Shown: positions 26,549-34,630 of the stretch, in pieces
How the letters are laid out: every line of letters begins with the position of its first letter
Numbering within the stretch: the first letter of the stretch is position 1
NCBI GenBank assembly: GCA_964535575.1
Contig: CAZHTC010000003.1
Coordinates: forward strand, 62,001-126,000
Length of the DNA: 64,000 nucleotides
Origin: JAGPCK01 sp964535575
Lineage (GTDB): Bacteria > Bacteroidota > Bacteroidia > UKL13-3
Direction: 5' to 3'
Position numbers and translations under genes: made by a program
The notes under the pieces: generated by a model
The model's database searches: none
What the model saw: the letters and a program-made list of their open reading frames with translations, nothing else
Told to the model about the DNA's origin: nothing

Positions 26549-28066
26549 ATGCGCATATTACTGGTTTATCCCGAGATGCCCGATACGTTTTATGCGTTGA
26601 AACACTTTATAAAAGTGGTAGGTAAAAAGGCGGCCTTTCCGCCCTTGGGTTTATTAACCATTTCGTCTCTTTTACCTGCCGACTGGGAGAAAAAATTAGT
26701 TGATTTAAATGTAACCACCTTAACGGATGCTCACTTGCAATGGGCCGATTATGTTTTTTTGTCGGCCATGAATGTGCAGGAACAATCGGTGAGGGAAATA
26801 CTGAACAGATGCCGGAACAACAATACAAAAGTAGTTGCCGGTGGGCCTTTGTTTACGCATGAACACGAGCGTTTTGATGGGGTAGATCATTTTATTTTAA
26901 ACGAAGCAGAAATTACACTGCCACTTTTTCTGAACGATATTCAGCGCGGAGAAGCCAAACCCATTTATCAAACCAAAGCATTTGCCGATGTAACGCTTTC
27001 GCCATTGCCCGATTTTGGATTGGTGAATATGAAAAATTACCTCTACGCCATTGTGCAGTATTCAAGAGGCTGCCCTTATCTGTGCGATTTTTGCGATGTA
27101 ACGGCATTGTTTGGCCGCGTTCCCCGAACCAAAACCCCCGAACAAATTATTGCCGAACTGGAAGAAGTAAATAAGAATGGAAATGTGCAACTGGTATTGT
27201 TTGCCGATGATAACCTGATTGGCAATAAGAAAATTTTAAAATCGGAGCTTTTACCTGCATTGATAAAATGGAGAAAGGAAAAAAATCCTTCGTTCTTTTT
27301 TGCCACGCAGCTCACCATTAACCTGGTTGACGATAACGAGCTGATGCAGCTATTGCTCGATGCCGGATTCAGGCATGTATTTATAGGAATTGAAACACCT
27401 GCCGAGGATAGTTTGAAAGGCTCTCACAAAAATCAGAATTTAAAGCGCGACTTATTGGAAACCATTCATACCATTCACCAAAAGGGGTTCATTATTTCGG
27501 GTGGTTTTATCTCAGGTTTTGACACCGATACCGAGGCCAGTTTTCCAAATATGGTTCAGTTTATTCAGCAAAGCGGTATACCACTCCCTATTGTTAATTT
27601 ATTGAAAGCACCTCCGGGAACCGAATTGTATGAGCGGATAAAACGCGAAAAAAGATTATCGCGCGCTTTTGCTTTTGCCGAGGGCGAAACCAATATAGTT
27701 CCGGTAATGGAGGAGGTGAAACTTTTTGAAGGGTTTAAGTATATCATTGATCATATTTATGTGCCCGAGTATTCCTACCAGCGGTTAAAAACGTTTTTTA
27801 AAAACCACCGTTTCCCTGATACTTCTGTTAAAATCCGCAGCCGGTTTTCATTGTCCGATGTGATTTCACTGGTACAGATTTTTATACGAATGGGCATTAA
27901 GCAAAAGCACCGCATTTATTTTTGGAAACTTTTTTGGTGGACGTTGCGCTACAACCGCAAGTTTATGGACAAAGCCGTATTTTATGGAATTATGATGTAT
28001 CAGATGAACCAAACCTACCACCATATTCTGAGGCAGGTAGATGCGCAGCTAAATGAGAAAAAATGA
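26549..28066 (+). CDS. B12-binding-domain radical SAM protein
   Basis: 505 residues. The N-terminal about 140 residues form a Rossmann-like B12-binding-type domain (MRILLVYPEMPDTFYALKHF). It lacks a clear DxHxxG cobalamin ligand motif. The radical SAM core follows, with the cluster motif RGCPYLCDFCDV (CX3CX2C) near 175-185 and GPL, SGGFISGFDTD and GIETP segments. A DUF4070-like C-terminal region ends the protein. Relatives modify lipids, hopanoids or cofactors; the reaction here is not predictable. Convergent with accA (10 bp between stops). Confidence 0.85.
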   Translation: MRILLVYPEMPDTFYALKHFIKVVGKKAAFPPLGLLTISSLLPADWEKKLVDLNVTTLTDAHLQWADYVFLSAMNVQEQSVREILNRCRNNNTKVVAGGPLFTHEHERFDGVDHFILNEAEITLPLFLNDIQRGEAKPIYQTKAFADVTLSPLPDFGLVNMKNYLYAIVQYSRGCPYLCDFCDVTALFGRVPRTKTPEQIIAELEEVNKNGNVQLVLFADDNLIGNKKILKSELLPALIKWRKEKNPSFFFATQLTINLVDDNELMQLLLDAGFRHVFIGIETPAEDSLKGSHKNQNLKRDLLETIHTIHQKGFIISGGFISGFDTDTEASFPNMVQFIQQSGIPLPIVNLLKAPPGTELYERIKREKRLSRAFAFAEGETNIVPVMEEVKLFEGFKYIIDHIYVPEYSYQRLKTFFKNHRFPDTSVKIRSRFSLSDVISLVQIFIRMGIKQKHRIYFWKLFWWTLRYNRKFMDKAVFYGIMMYQMNQTYHHILRQVDAQLNEKK

Positions 28067-28076
28067 AACGAGTGAG

Positions 28077-29048
28077 TTAAGAGGCCGACTGACTTTCTTC
28101 TTCCACCACACCCATGGCCGAAAACTTGGCAATACGTGATTCAATCAACTGGTCGGCATTCTTTTTCTGAAGTTCCCCAAGCATTTTCAAAATTTCTTCT
28201 TTCATGGTTTGGTACATGGCTGCCGCATTGGTATGAGCGCCTCCCAGGGGTTCATTGATAATGCCATCAATCAATCCGTTTTTAAGCATATCATTGGCTG
28301 TAAGTTTCAGTGCCTCGGCTGCTTTTTCTTTATGCTCCCAGCTGCGCCACAAAATGGATGAACACGACTCGGGCGAAATCACCGAGTACCAGGTATTCTC
28401 GAGCATAATTACTTTATCGCCCACACCTATGCCCAAAGCTCCCCCCGATGCGCCTTCGCCAATAATGATGCAGATAACAGGTACTTTAAGTACGGCCATT
28501 TCCATCAGGTTTTTTGCAATGGCTTCTCCTTGTCCGCGTTCTTCGGCTTCGAGGCCGGGCGAGGCTCCCGGAGTATCAATGAATGTTATTACAGGCTTGT
28601 TAAACTTCTCGGCCAGTTTCATCAGGCGCAGGGCCTTGCGGTAACCTTCGGGGTTGGCCATTCCAAAATTGCGCTGTTGCCGCTGTTTGGTGTTACGGCC
28701 CTTTTGCTGACCAATGATCATCACCGTTTGTCCGTCAATTTGCCCAAACCCGCCTACCATGGCGCTATCGTCTTTTACGTTGCGGTCGCCATGCAGTTCA
28801 ATAAAACCATCGCAAATGTTTTCAATATAATCAAGTGTGTAAGGCCGCTCAGGGTGACGTGAAATTTGCACCCGTTGCCATCCGTTCAGCCGGCTGTAAA
28901 TTTCCTTTTTGGTTTGCAGAATTTTGCTTTCCAGTTCCTGAATCTTGTCGGTCATATCAATTTTGCCCTTGTCCTGCACTTTTTGCATGTCTTTCAACTG
29001 CTCTTCCAGTTCGGCAATGGGTTTTTCGAAATCAAAATATGTGCTCAT
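28077..29048 (-). CDS. accA: Acetyl-CoA carboxylase carboxyltransferase subunit alpha
   Basis: 323 residues, the normal AccA length. An N-terminal coiled coil (LEEQLKDMQKVQDKGKIDMT) leads into the crotonase-fold transferase: HGDRNVKDDSAMVGGFG, MIIGQQKGRNTKQR, ITFIDTPGASPG, GEGASGGALGIGVGD and ISPESCSSILWR. It moves carboxyl from biotin carrier protein to acetyl-CoA, the committed step of fatty acid synthesis, in complex with AccD, which is not in the window. Confidence 0.97.
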   Translation of the reverse strand: MSTYFDFEKPIAELEEQLKDMQKVQDKGKIDMTDKIQELESKILQTKKEIYSRLNGWQRVQISRHPERPYTLDYIENICDGFIELHGDRNVKDDSAMVGGFGQIDGQTVMIIGQQKGRNTKQRQQRNFGMANPEGYRKALRLMKLAEKFNKPVITFIDTPGASPGLEAEERGQGEAIAKNLMEMAVLKVPVICIIIGEGASGGALGIGVGDKVIMLENTWYSVISPESCSSILWRSWEHKEKAAEALKLTANDMLKNGLIDGIINEPLGGAHTNAAAMYQTMKEEILKMLGELQKKNADQLIESRIAKFSAMGVVEEESQSAS

Positions 29049-29176
29049 ACGGTTTTGATATTGGGGGGCAAGTTACACATATCGGGCAAAAAACCACGGG
29101 TAAAACAGGGCTTCATCACCCATCAATTTATATTAAAAACTGGGAATGTGCCTATTAAGAAATTTTGGTAAGGATG

Positions 29177-29207
29177 TTTGCATAAAAAAGGAAAGCGGCT
29201 ATATTTG
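29177..29207 (+). promoter_or_regulatory. tRNA-Asp promoter, TTTG-N19-TATATTTG
   Basis: TTTG (29177-29180), 19 bp, TATATTTG (29200-29207), then CAC: the same elements, spacing and trailing bases as the tRNA-Ala promoter. An imperfect stem (AAAC...GTTT around 29221-29242) lies in the leader between promoter and tRNA. Confidence 0.75.
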
Positions 29208-29254
29208 CACTCCCTTAAATAAACGCCCCTAACGGGAGTTTAAACAAAGGAAAC

Positions 29255-29331
29255 GGTGCGGTAGTTCAGCTGGTTAGAATACGTGCCTGTCACGCACGGG
29301 GTCGCGGGTTCGAGTCCCGTCCGCACCGCCA
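29255..29331 (+). tRNA. tRNA-Asp (anticodon GTC), CCA encoded
   Basis: Acceptor GGTGCGG pairs with CCGCACC, discriminator G, then an encoded CCA (29329-29331). The anticodon stem CGTGC/GCACG holds loop CTGTCAC (anticodon GTC), and the T arm is GCGGG-TTCGAGT-CCCGT. It marks the edge of island 2. Confidence 0.96.
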
Positions 29332-29341
29332 GAAAAAAATC

Positions 29342-29380
29342 AAATCCTTCAGAATGAAAATTTTGAAGGATTTTTTGTTT
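29342..29380 (+). terminator. Rho-independent terminator after tRNA-Asp
   Basis: AAATCCTTCA (29342-29351) pairs with TGAAGGATTT (29364-29373) and continues into a T-rich tract. Confidence 0.8.
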
Positions 29381-29417
29381 TAGTATTGTTTTGAAAAAAA
29401 TCAGTTTTCCTGCTTTT

Positions 29418-29435
29418 GTTTCACCAATGTTTCAC
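29418..29435 (-). other. Short motif shared with the tRNA-Ala locus
   Basis: On the minus strand this reads GGTGAAACATTGGTGAAA. It closely matches GGTGCAACATTGGTGCA after tRNA-Ala but points the other way. A related TTTCACC occurs again at 29450. It may be an attachment-site or integrase relic; unproven. Confidence 0.35.
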
Positions 29436-29465
29436 CAAATAAGAGTTGTTTCACCTTCACCATTA

Positions 29466-29540
29466 TGGATTGCAAATCTTATGGTGCAGTATGTTCGGGA
29501 TTACAAATCCCGAACGGCTGGGGTGCAATATCCAACACTC
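29466..29540 (-). repeat. Partial palindromic element, copy 1, with stop-adjacent motif
   Basis: It holds the inner palindrome relative (GGATTGCAAATC) and the outer palindrome centred on GGGATTACAAATCCC (29498-29512), then the motif GAGTGTTGGATATTGCACC in gene orientation, which ends 4 bp from the stop of the 29545-30339 gene. The central core seen in copies 2 and 3 is missing. Confidence 0.75.
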
Positions 29541-29544
29541 TCCA

Positions 29545-30339
29545 TTATCTCTTTGTAGTTTTAATCAAGATATTATTTTCATAATACTCTTTTAAGTACA
29601 CCTCTCCCTTTTCAGTATAATAAATCCATATACCATGCTTGATATAATTTTCATCGAGTAGTGTTGGTGTGAGACTTCCAAGTTTATGCAAGTTTAACTC
29701 TGGATTCACGATATATTGTTGAATTGACCTAATTTGTCCGTTTACATAGTATAGCGTTTTACTAGCATTAGAATCTGTGTATACATCCAATTCGGTCATA
29801 AGACCTAATGAATCATATAATTTATACCTCCTACAATTTCGGTTTGATTTCATTAAATAGGAATCGCACTTTTTTACTCCATTCTCATAATATGCAGTTG
29901 ATTTATTAAATGTGGAATCAACATTATTTTCATGAAACATTAGCAAATTCAAAGAAATGCTATCCGATGAGGAAAATACAAATTGCTTTGTGGTACTTAG
30001 CAAGCCATCCTTATTCTGCTTTAAGATACTTATACCGGAAAGATTTAGCAAATTATTTTCCCTTTCTATAACCAGTATCATATTTGAATCAAGATAATAC
30101 CAGTCTTCTCTTGTCTGGTATAAAGTTTTGTTCCAATGCCAGTGACCTACTTCCTTTCCATTAATCATTTTTCCTTTGCCAGTTCCTATTGAATTCGTTA
30201 TAATAGTATCCTGAGCAAAACTTAAAAAGGGTATACAAAAAATTGCAAGGAAAAGTGTTACAGCTCCAATTACGTTCGCTATTCGGGATTTGCAATCCCG
30301 AATGAAATTATTTGAAGGATTTGTAATCCGCCTTACCAT
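29545..30339 (-). CDS. Exported protein with a MORN/YwqK-like C-terminus
   Basis: 264 residues as read. The first 22 residues (MVRRITNPSNNFIRDCKSRI) are encoded entirely by the end of palindromic element copy 2; copy 3 would give nearly the same peptide. A signal sequence follows (VIGAVTLFLAIFCIPFLSFAQ), so the native start appears replaced. The mature part has GxW/HGxW-type strands (GKEVGHWHWNKT, YYVNGQIRS, KHGIWIYYTEKGEVYLKEYY) like MORN-variant/YwqK repeats. Such repeats occur in predicted antitoxin or surface proteins; the role here is unknown. The stop-adjacent motif follows 4 bp after TAA. Confidence 0.65.
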   Translation of the reverse strand: MVRRITNPSNNFIRDCKSRIANVIGAVTLFLAIFCIPFLSFAQDTIITNSIGTGKGKMINGKEVGHWHWNKTLYQTREDWYYLDSNMILVIERENNLLNLSGISILKQNKDGLLSTTKQFVFSSSDSISLNLLMFHENNVDSTFNKSTAYYENGVKKCDSYLMKSNRNCRRYKLYDSLGLMTELDVYTDSNASKTLYYVNGQIRSIQQYIVNPELNLHKLGSLTPTLLDENYIKHGIWIYYTEKGEVYLKEYYENNILIKTTKR

Positions 30340-30518
30340 ATCAAATAAATATCGAGCAGTGTTTTTTCGGAAGAATAATCTGCGGACTGTGTACTAAAAT
30401 ATGCTTTGTCTTTTTTGGTTATGCTTTTTAAACCCATATAGCTGCAAGTTATTAAATTGAATGCCGGATTGCAAATCCTATGGTGCAGTATGTTCGGGAT
30501 TACAAATCCCGAACGGCT
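30275..30518 (-). repeat. MITE-like palindromic element, copy 2
   Basis: 244 bp. Each end has an outer palindrome (GGGATTTGCAATCCC, 30285-30299; GGGATTACAAATCCC, 30497-30511) and an inner one (GGATTTGTAATCC, 30317-30329; GGATTGCAAATCC, 30466-30478). Between them is a core of about 136 bp. The loops TGC/TGT on one side are complementary to GCA/ACA on the other, so the element is an inverted-repeat structure. It differs from copy 3 at only a few positions and has no coding capacity for a transposase. Confidence 0.85.
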
Positions 30519-30561
30519 AGGCTGCCTAGGTCCAATATCGAACACTACCACACTACCACTT
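30519..30561 (-). repeat. Stop-adjacent motif, copy B
   Basis: In gene orientation the 30562 stop TAG is followed by AAGTGGTAGTGTGGTAGTGT and then TCGATATTGG. The GTGGTAGT start is present twice. It leads directly into element copy 2. Confidence 0.75.
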
Positions 30562-31380
30562 CTAGTTACTTTCGTTCTTTATAAGATCTTCAATATTGTT
30601 ATAGAATTTAACTTTCTGTTTTTTTTCTTTTGATCGTATGGGCAGAAAGTACTTTGTCTCAATACGTGAAAGGTTCCCATCTCTTTGAAAAATAAAGGTT
30701 ATCTGTTTTTTAATTGTCCAGAATTGTTGCTTTTCTTTAACTGAGGACAGCTTTTGGATATAATCAAACTCATTTCGCGAAAGGCAAACAGTAATACTAA
30801 CTATTGAATCTTTTGAATAGATCAAATCAGAACACCTTTTATTCCAATCCTTCGTTTGTATAATTTCATACTTGCTAGAGGTATATAGCTTTGACAAAAT
30901 CGGAGAGCTTCTTATAAGTGAGTTATATTGATTTTTATTCCAAAGCTGCACTTTACCTTGAGAATTGAAATAAATATAAAGCAAGGCTAAATCCTTGGAC
31001 TTTATTTTCTTTTCATCTCTCCTTAAATTATTTAACAACTCAATTGTTTCAGGGATAATAATTTTACAATCTTGCCCGAGAAATGCAGATTTTGAAAAAT
31101 GGACATGTTCCTGAAATTTAGTTCTTCTATCTTCAAATTCGATTAGTTTGTAATGGATTAATGCGTCACCTGTTGAATAAACATACATATCAAGATGCTT
31201 AATTAGTTTAACAAGACTTGTATCTTCCCCATTATAAAGATGAGTGGAATCTAAAAAATAGCTATAAATTGAAGAGAGAGCTAAATCCCTGCAAGTGGAA
31301 TCAATATCTTGTCCATTAACTCTTGTAACGATAGAAATAGAAAGCGTTAAGAATATGGTCGCGTAAATATTTTTTTTCAT
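30562..31380 (-). CDS. Exported protein of unknown function
   Basis: 272 residues with a clear signal peptide (MKKNIYATIFLTLSISIVTR, cleavage near VNGQD). The mature part is charged, with two Cys pairs scattered (ST-C-RDLAL, GQDCKII, KRCSDL, ITVCLSRN), and no recognised domain. AT-rich. It is flanked by element copy 3 upstream and copy 2 downstream, with the stop-adjacent motif starting within 3 bp of its stop. The context suggests an accessory cell-envelope or defence-type gene; that is inference only. Confidence 0.7.
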   Translation of the reverse strand: MKKNIYATIFLTLSISIVTRVNGQDIDSTCRDLALSSIYSYFLDSTHLYNGEDTSLVKLIKHLDMYVYSTGDALIHYKLIEFEDRRTKFQEHVHFSKSAFLGQDCKIIIPETIELLNNLRRDEKKIKSKDLALLYIYFNSQGKVQLWNKNQYNSLIRSSPILSKLYTSSKYEIIQTKDWNKRCSDLIYSKDSIVSITVCLSRNEFDYIQKLSSVKEKQQFWTIKKQITFIFQRDGNLSRIETKYFLPIRSKEKKQKVKFYNNIEDLIKNESN

Positions 31381-31473
31381 TTTAATTTGTATTCAAAATA
31401 CGGTTTCTATTGAAGATATTTCCTTTGTACTCACTTAGTAGCTGGAGCCTCTCTACTTTTTTAGCATAAACCC

Positions 31474-31718
31474 TTCGCTATTCGGGATTTGCAATCCCGA
31501 ATGAAATTATTTGAAGGATTTATAATCCGGCTCACCATACCCAAATAAATATCGAGCAGTGTTTTTTCGGAAGAATAATCTGCGGACTGTGTACTAAAAT
31601 ATGCTTTGTCTTTTTTGGTTATGCTTTTTAAACCCATATAGCCGCAAGTTATTAAATTGAATGCCGGATTGCAAATACTATGGTGCAGTATGTTCGGGAT
31701 TACAAATCCCGAACGGCT
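31474..31718 (-). repeat. MITE-like palindromic element, copy 3
   Basis: 245 bp, the near-identical partner of copy 2 (offset 1199-1200, one indel and a handful of substitutions). The outer palindromes are intact; one inner palindrome has decayed (GGATTGCAAATAC). The stretch 31381-31740 holds this element and about 90 bp of unassigned sequence, no gene. Confidence 0.85.
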
Positions 31719-31743
31719 GGGGGGGATGCAAAATCGAACACTA
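31719..31743 (-). repeat. Stop-adjacent motif, copy C
   Basis: In gene orientation AGGTAGTGTTCGATTTTGCA. The stop codon TAG of the 31741-32325 gene is itself part of the motif, so the boundary falls inside the coding end. It abuts element copy 3. Confidence 0.75.
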
Positions 31744-32325
31744 CCTACATCTTGACGCAAGAAAATAGGCCGGTATAATTACTATTAGGATAAATAGTCC
31801 CCAAATCATTGGGTTCGGAAAAGAATTAATATAAAGTAAAGAAGGAGTATTAGGTGGATCAAGAACAACAAAATACTCTATTGATTCTACCATGATTATT
31901 TCGCCAAAGGCAATCAACCCAACAAATAAAAGTGCATGTTTATCATAATTTTTTAACTTAAGCGTACATGCAATACCACCAATTACAAACCCAATTATAT
32001 ATTTCAAAAACCAAAATTTGCTATTTCCAAAAAGGAGAGCAAAAATGACGCAAATAAGGGATGACGAATATAGAAACAGAACCCATTTTGTCAATAACTC
32101 AAAAGCTCGTTCTTCTTTTCGGTAACAAATCAATATCGTTAAAATTAGGATTAGTGTTAATCCGGGGCTTACCAAGTAATAATTATCCCTAAGTATATCT
32201 ATCGGTTTAGGAAAGACCTCATCAAGAAACACAATGAAGTTAAATATTGTGATTACAAGCCAAACTGCGAGTAATAGCAATAAAACCGAGTGCTTCATAT
32301 ATCTGATTTCAAAGTTGTTTTTCAT
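31741..32325 (-). CDS. Six-helix membrane protein of unknown function
   Basis: 194 residues from MKNNFEIRYMKHS, with about six hydrophobic segments (LLLLLAVWLVITIFNFIVF, LVSPGLTLILILTILICY, WVLFLYSSSLICVIFALLFG, YIIGFVIGGIACTLKL, LLFVGLIAFGEIIMV, IWGLFILIVIIPAYFLASR). No family recognised. The start is chosen at 32325; a longer frame to 32358 would begin inside the downstream side of the neighbouring motif copy. AT-rich island 2 gene. The last codons and stop run into the stop-adjacent motif. Confidence 0.65.
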   Translation of the reverse strand: MKNNFEIRYMKHSVLLLLLAVWLVITIFNFIVFLDEVFPKPIDILRDNYYLVSPGLTLILILTILICYRKEERAFELLTKWVLFLYSSSLICVIFALLFGNSKFWFLKYIIGFVIGGIACTLKLKNYDKHALLFVGLIAFGEIIMVESIEYFVVLDPPNTPSLLYINSFPNPMIWGLFILIVIIPAYFLASRCR

Positions 32326-32352
32326 TTTATCCGATTTCTGATAAAAATGCAG

Positions 32353-32374
32353 GTGCAATATCGAACACTACCAT
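32353..32374 (-). repeat. Stop-adjacent motif, copy D
   Basis: In gene orientation ATGGTAGTGTTCGATATTGC then ACC, starting about 10 bp after the TGA of the ankyrin lipoprotein. No palindromic element follows here; the next gene starts within 30 bp. Confidence 0.75.
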
Positions 32375-32382
32375 TCTTCTTC

Positions 32383-33213
32383 TCAATATTTCTCTAAATA
32401 CTCTTTATTATATAGCTCGTAGAATTGCTCCGGTATTTTTGTTTCCCAATAATTCATCCCTCGCTCCTTTAAATATGCTACAACTTCCATTTTTGTTTGA
32501 TATTCCTTTGAATCTAATGGAAAACGTAACTCGCGCAACAAATGGTGAAGATACAATGAATCCCCATTAAGCTTTACAAACAAAGGTCTTGATATATCTG
32601 CTTTTTTTTCAATCACTAAGTATTTAATAATATCAATCCTGTCTAAGTTGCATGCATAATGTAAGGCACTTTGCCATTGTTCACCAATATAATTTATATC
32701 TGCTCCAGCTTCAACCAATATCTTCACAATTTCAATGTTAGACTGGGCAGCAGCCACCAAAGGAGCCTTTAATTGCTGGACACACCCTGCTTTTGTAGTA
32801 TCTGGTTTTGCAACCGAATTTACATCAGCTCCATATTTGATAAGCAGCTTGGCATAATCGGATGTTTCATCTTTATTGCATGCGTGAATAAAAGCAGATG
32901 TACCATCATAAGATTGTTTATTAGGGTCTGCCCCTAATTCAACTAAAATTTTAGCCGATGGGTAGTGATTTGTATAAACAGCCCACTCCAGCAAGGTTTG
33001 CCCAAATCTTGGCTCTTGAAACAGAAGTAATGTTTTATCTTTCTCACATATACTTCTTATTTTAACAGTGTCTTCTGCATCCACTGCTTTAGCAAGGCTC
33101 CAAGATTTGGTACCTTCGTATAAGTTCACATCATTGCCTAACATATTATTTTGACCTTTACTGCATGCGCCTATCAAGGTTAGCAGTACAATTTTGATTA
33201 GTGTATTTTTCAT
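32383..33213 (-). CDS. Ankyrin-repeat lipoprotein
   Basis: 276 residues from MKNTLIKIVLLTLIGACSKG, with lipobox IGAC making Cys17 the likely lipidated residue. Four to five ankyrin repeats are visible: LLEWAVYTNHYPSAKILVELGADPN, TSAFIHACNKDETSDYAKLLIKYGADVN-type, PLVAAAQSNIEIVKILVEAGADIN and SALHYACNLDRIDIIKYLV-type units. It is probably a periplasmic or outer-membrane-anchored protein-binding module. The shorter start is chosen because it gives the lipoprotein signal; the longer frame runs through an upstream palindrome. It is the first gene of the island 2 series. Confidence 0.8.
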   Translation of the reverse strand: MKNTLIKIVLLTLIGACSKGQNNMLGNDVNLYEGTKSWSLAKAVDAEDTVKIRSICEKDKTLLLFQEPRFGQTLLEWAVYTNHYPSAKILVELGADPNKQSYDGTSAFIHACNKDETSDYAKLLIKYGADVNSVAKPDTTKAGCVQQLKAPLVAAAQSNIEIVKILVEAGADINYIGEQWQSALHYACNLDRIDIIKYLVIEKKADISRPLFVKLNGDSLYLHHLLRELRFPLDSKEYQTKMEVVAYLKERGMNYWETKIPEQFYELYNKEYLEKY

Positions 33214-33228
33214 ATACTTTACTCCTGT

Positions 33229-33253
33229 TGGCGCGAGCTTGCAGCTCGTGCCA
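33229..33253. repeat. Palindrome upstream of the ankyrin gene
   Basis: A 25-bp near-perfect palindrome with arms TGGCGCGAGCT and AGCTCGTGCCA (one wobble) around TGC. It lies 16 bp before the start codon of the ankyrin gene, in its likely leader, and forms the far edge of island 2. Confidence 0.8.
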
Positions 33254-33388
33254 TTATCATCCCATAAAACAAAAGTAGCAAACTTATTGGTAATAGGTGC
33301 GGGGTAAATCCCCAATGACCGAATCAAATTTCATTTTTCAAAATTTTGACAGCACCGGGCTACGGATGATTTAAAAGCCGGTATGCGG

Positions 33389-33985
33389 TTACATAATAAA
33401 ACCGGATGCAGCGGGCCCCTCGTTAAATAAGGCATCGAGTACCGACAGATTAGGGATAAATCCGTACTTGTGTTCAAATACCTGTGGATACCGTTTAAAC
33501 GAAACGGGCGGCTCTTTTTTGGCGGTAAAAACAGCACGGTAATCATTTTCGGCAGGGGTTGATATAACCGAATCGCTTTGGCGGTAATCGGGTTTTAGTT
33601 TTAGTTGCTGCATCAGCCATTGGGTAAATTGTAAATTAAAATCGGCCAGAAATTGTACCTGTTGCCGGTAAAATGGTTCGAGTAAATAATCGTAATACTC
33701 AAAAAAAGGAGAGGAGCCATAGGCCGTTTTAATGGCATTCCAGTGCATTTTTTGCCAGGGCTCGCTGTAGCTTATTTCCACCTCATAAAAGGGCCGCTTA
33801 AAATTACTTCCGCGGGTAGGAATGGTGAGTGCCTGTTTTCCGTTTGGCCCGGCAATATAACAGCGGTTGTGGTAACTTTGTTTCTGAAAAAAATGGTGCC
33901 TGTCAAAAATAATTTCGGGGTGTGGCAACAACTGTTGCCAGTACCACACACTGCCTGCATAATGCAATGGAAAAACGGCTTCCAT
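33389..33985 (-). CDS. WbqC-like family protein
   Basis: 198 residues. It opens MEAVFPLHYAGSVWYWQQLL, and the following HFFQKQSYHNRCYIAGPNGKQ and LTIPTRGSNF-type segments are typical of the WbqC family, small enzymes found with surface polysaccharide and aminotransferase genes. The reaction is not firmly known. In Bacteroidota the gene often sits near signal peptidase or cell-envelope genes. Here it ends a minus-strand group folK-dNK-wbqC with only 3 bp to the kinase. Confidence 0.85.
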   Translation of the reverse strand: MEAVFPLHYAGSVWYWQQLLPHPEIIFDRHHFFQKQSYHNRCYIAGPNGKQALTIPTRGSNFKRPFYEVEISYSEPWQKMHWNAIKTAYGSSPFFEYYDYLLEPFYRQQVQFLADFNLQFTQWLMQQLKLKPDYRQSDSVISTPAENDYRAVFTAKKEPPVSFKRYPQVFEHKYGFIPNLSVLDALFNEGPAASGFIM

Positions 33986-33988
33986 GGG

Positions 33989-34630
33989 TTATTTCTCTTT
34001 CAGTTTTACCTGATGAATACCGGGTGCATACGGCTTATTAAGCAATTCTTTTATTTGTTCAAACTGCTCCATGTTGGCTACAAAATCAATGCTGCTGTTA
34101 TCTATCAGCAACACCCGCTGCGAAGGCGTTTTGTGCATATATTCAAAATATCCCTGTTGAATATTTTGCAGGTAGGAGTCTTCAATCTGTTGTTCGTAGC
34201 TGCGACCCCGCGCATGTATTTGGCGCTGCAGTTTATCAATAGGGGTGTGCAGGTAAATCAGCAAATCGGGTTGGGGTAGTTGCTGGTTAATGATTTCAAA
34301 CAAATGCAGGTACAGGTTGTATTCATCTTCTTTTAAATTGTTCTTTGAAAAAATAAGGCACTTGTAAAAAATGTAGTCGGCAATAATCAGGTTGTTGAAT
34401 AAATCCTGCTCAAACAAATGTTTTTTGAGTTGTTTAAACCGCGAAGCCACAAAACTCATTTCTAAGGGAAAGGCATACCGCTCGGGTTCCCGGTAAAATT
34501 TGGGCAGAAAGGAATTTTCTTCAAATTCTTCGAGAATGAGTTTACCACCCAGTTCGCGATGCAATAAATGAGCAAGGGTGCTTTTTCCGGCACCTATATT
34601 TCCTTCAATAGCAATGTACCGGTACATCAT
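33989..34630 (-). CDS. Deoxynucleoside kinase
   Basis: 213 residues. P-loop GNIGAGKSTLAHLL (about 10-23), ERYAFPLEMSFVASRFKQ, and the LID-type Arg stretch HARGRSYEQQIEDSYLQNI identify the Drosophila dNK / dGK-dAK group, which phosphorylates deoxynucleosides for salvage. Its ATGATG start overlaps the folK stop by 4 bp, so the two are translationally coupled, an arrangement common in Bacteroidota. Substrate preference cannot be told. Confidence 0.9.
   Translation of the reverse strand: MMYRYIAIEGNIGAGKSTLAHLLHRELGGKLILEEFEENSFLPKFYREPERYAFPLEMSFVASRFKQLKKHLFEQDLFNNLIIADYIFYKCLIFSKNNLKEDEYNLYLHLFEIINQQLPQPDLLIYLHTPIDKLQRQIHARGRSYEQQIEDSYLQNIQQGYFEYMHKTPSQRVLLIDNSSIDFVANMEQFEQIKELLNKPYAPGIHQVKLKEK

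Noticed and set aside
30333..30551. Small gene inside element copy 2 (and the matching one at 31461-31760)
   Set aside because: Both reading frames are just translations of the repeat and its flanks; they end differently in each copy and have no signals of their own.
29460..31745. CRISPR array made of the repeated palindromes
   Set aside because: Copies are 1.2 kb apart with genes between them and no regular 30-40-bp spacers; no cas genes.
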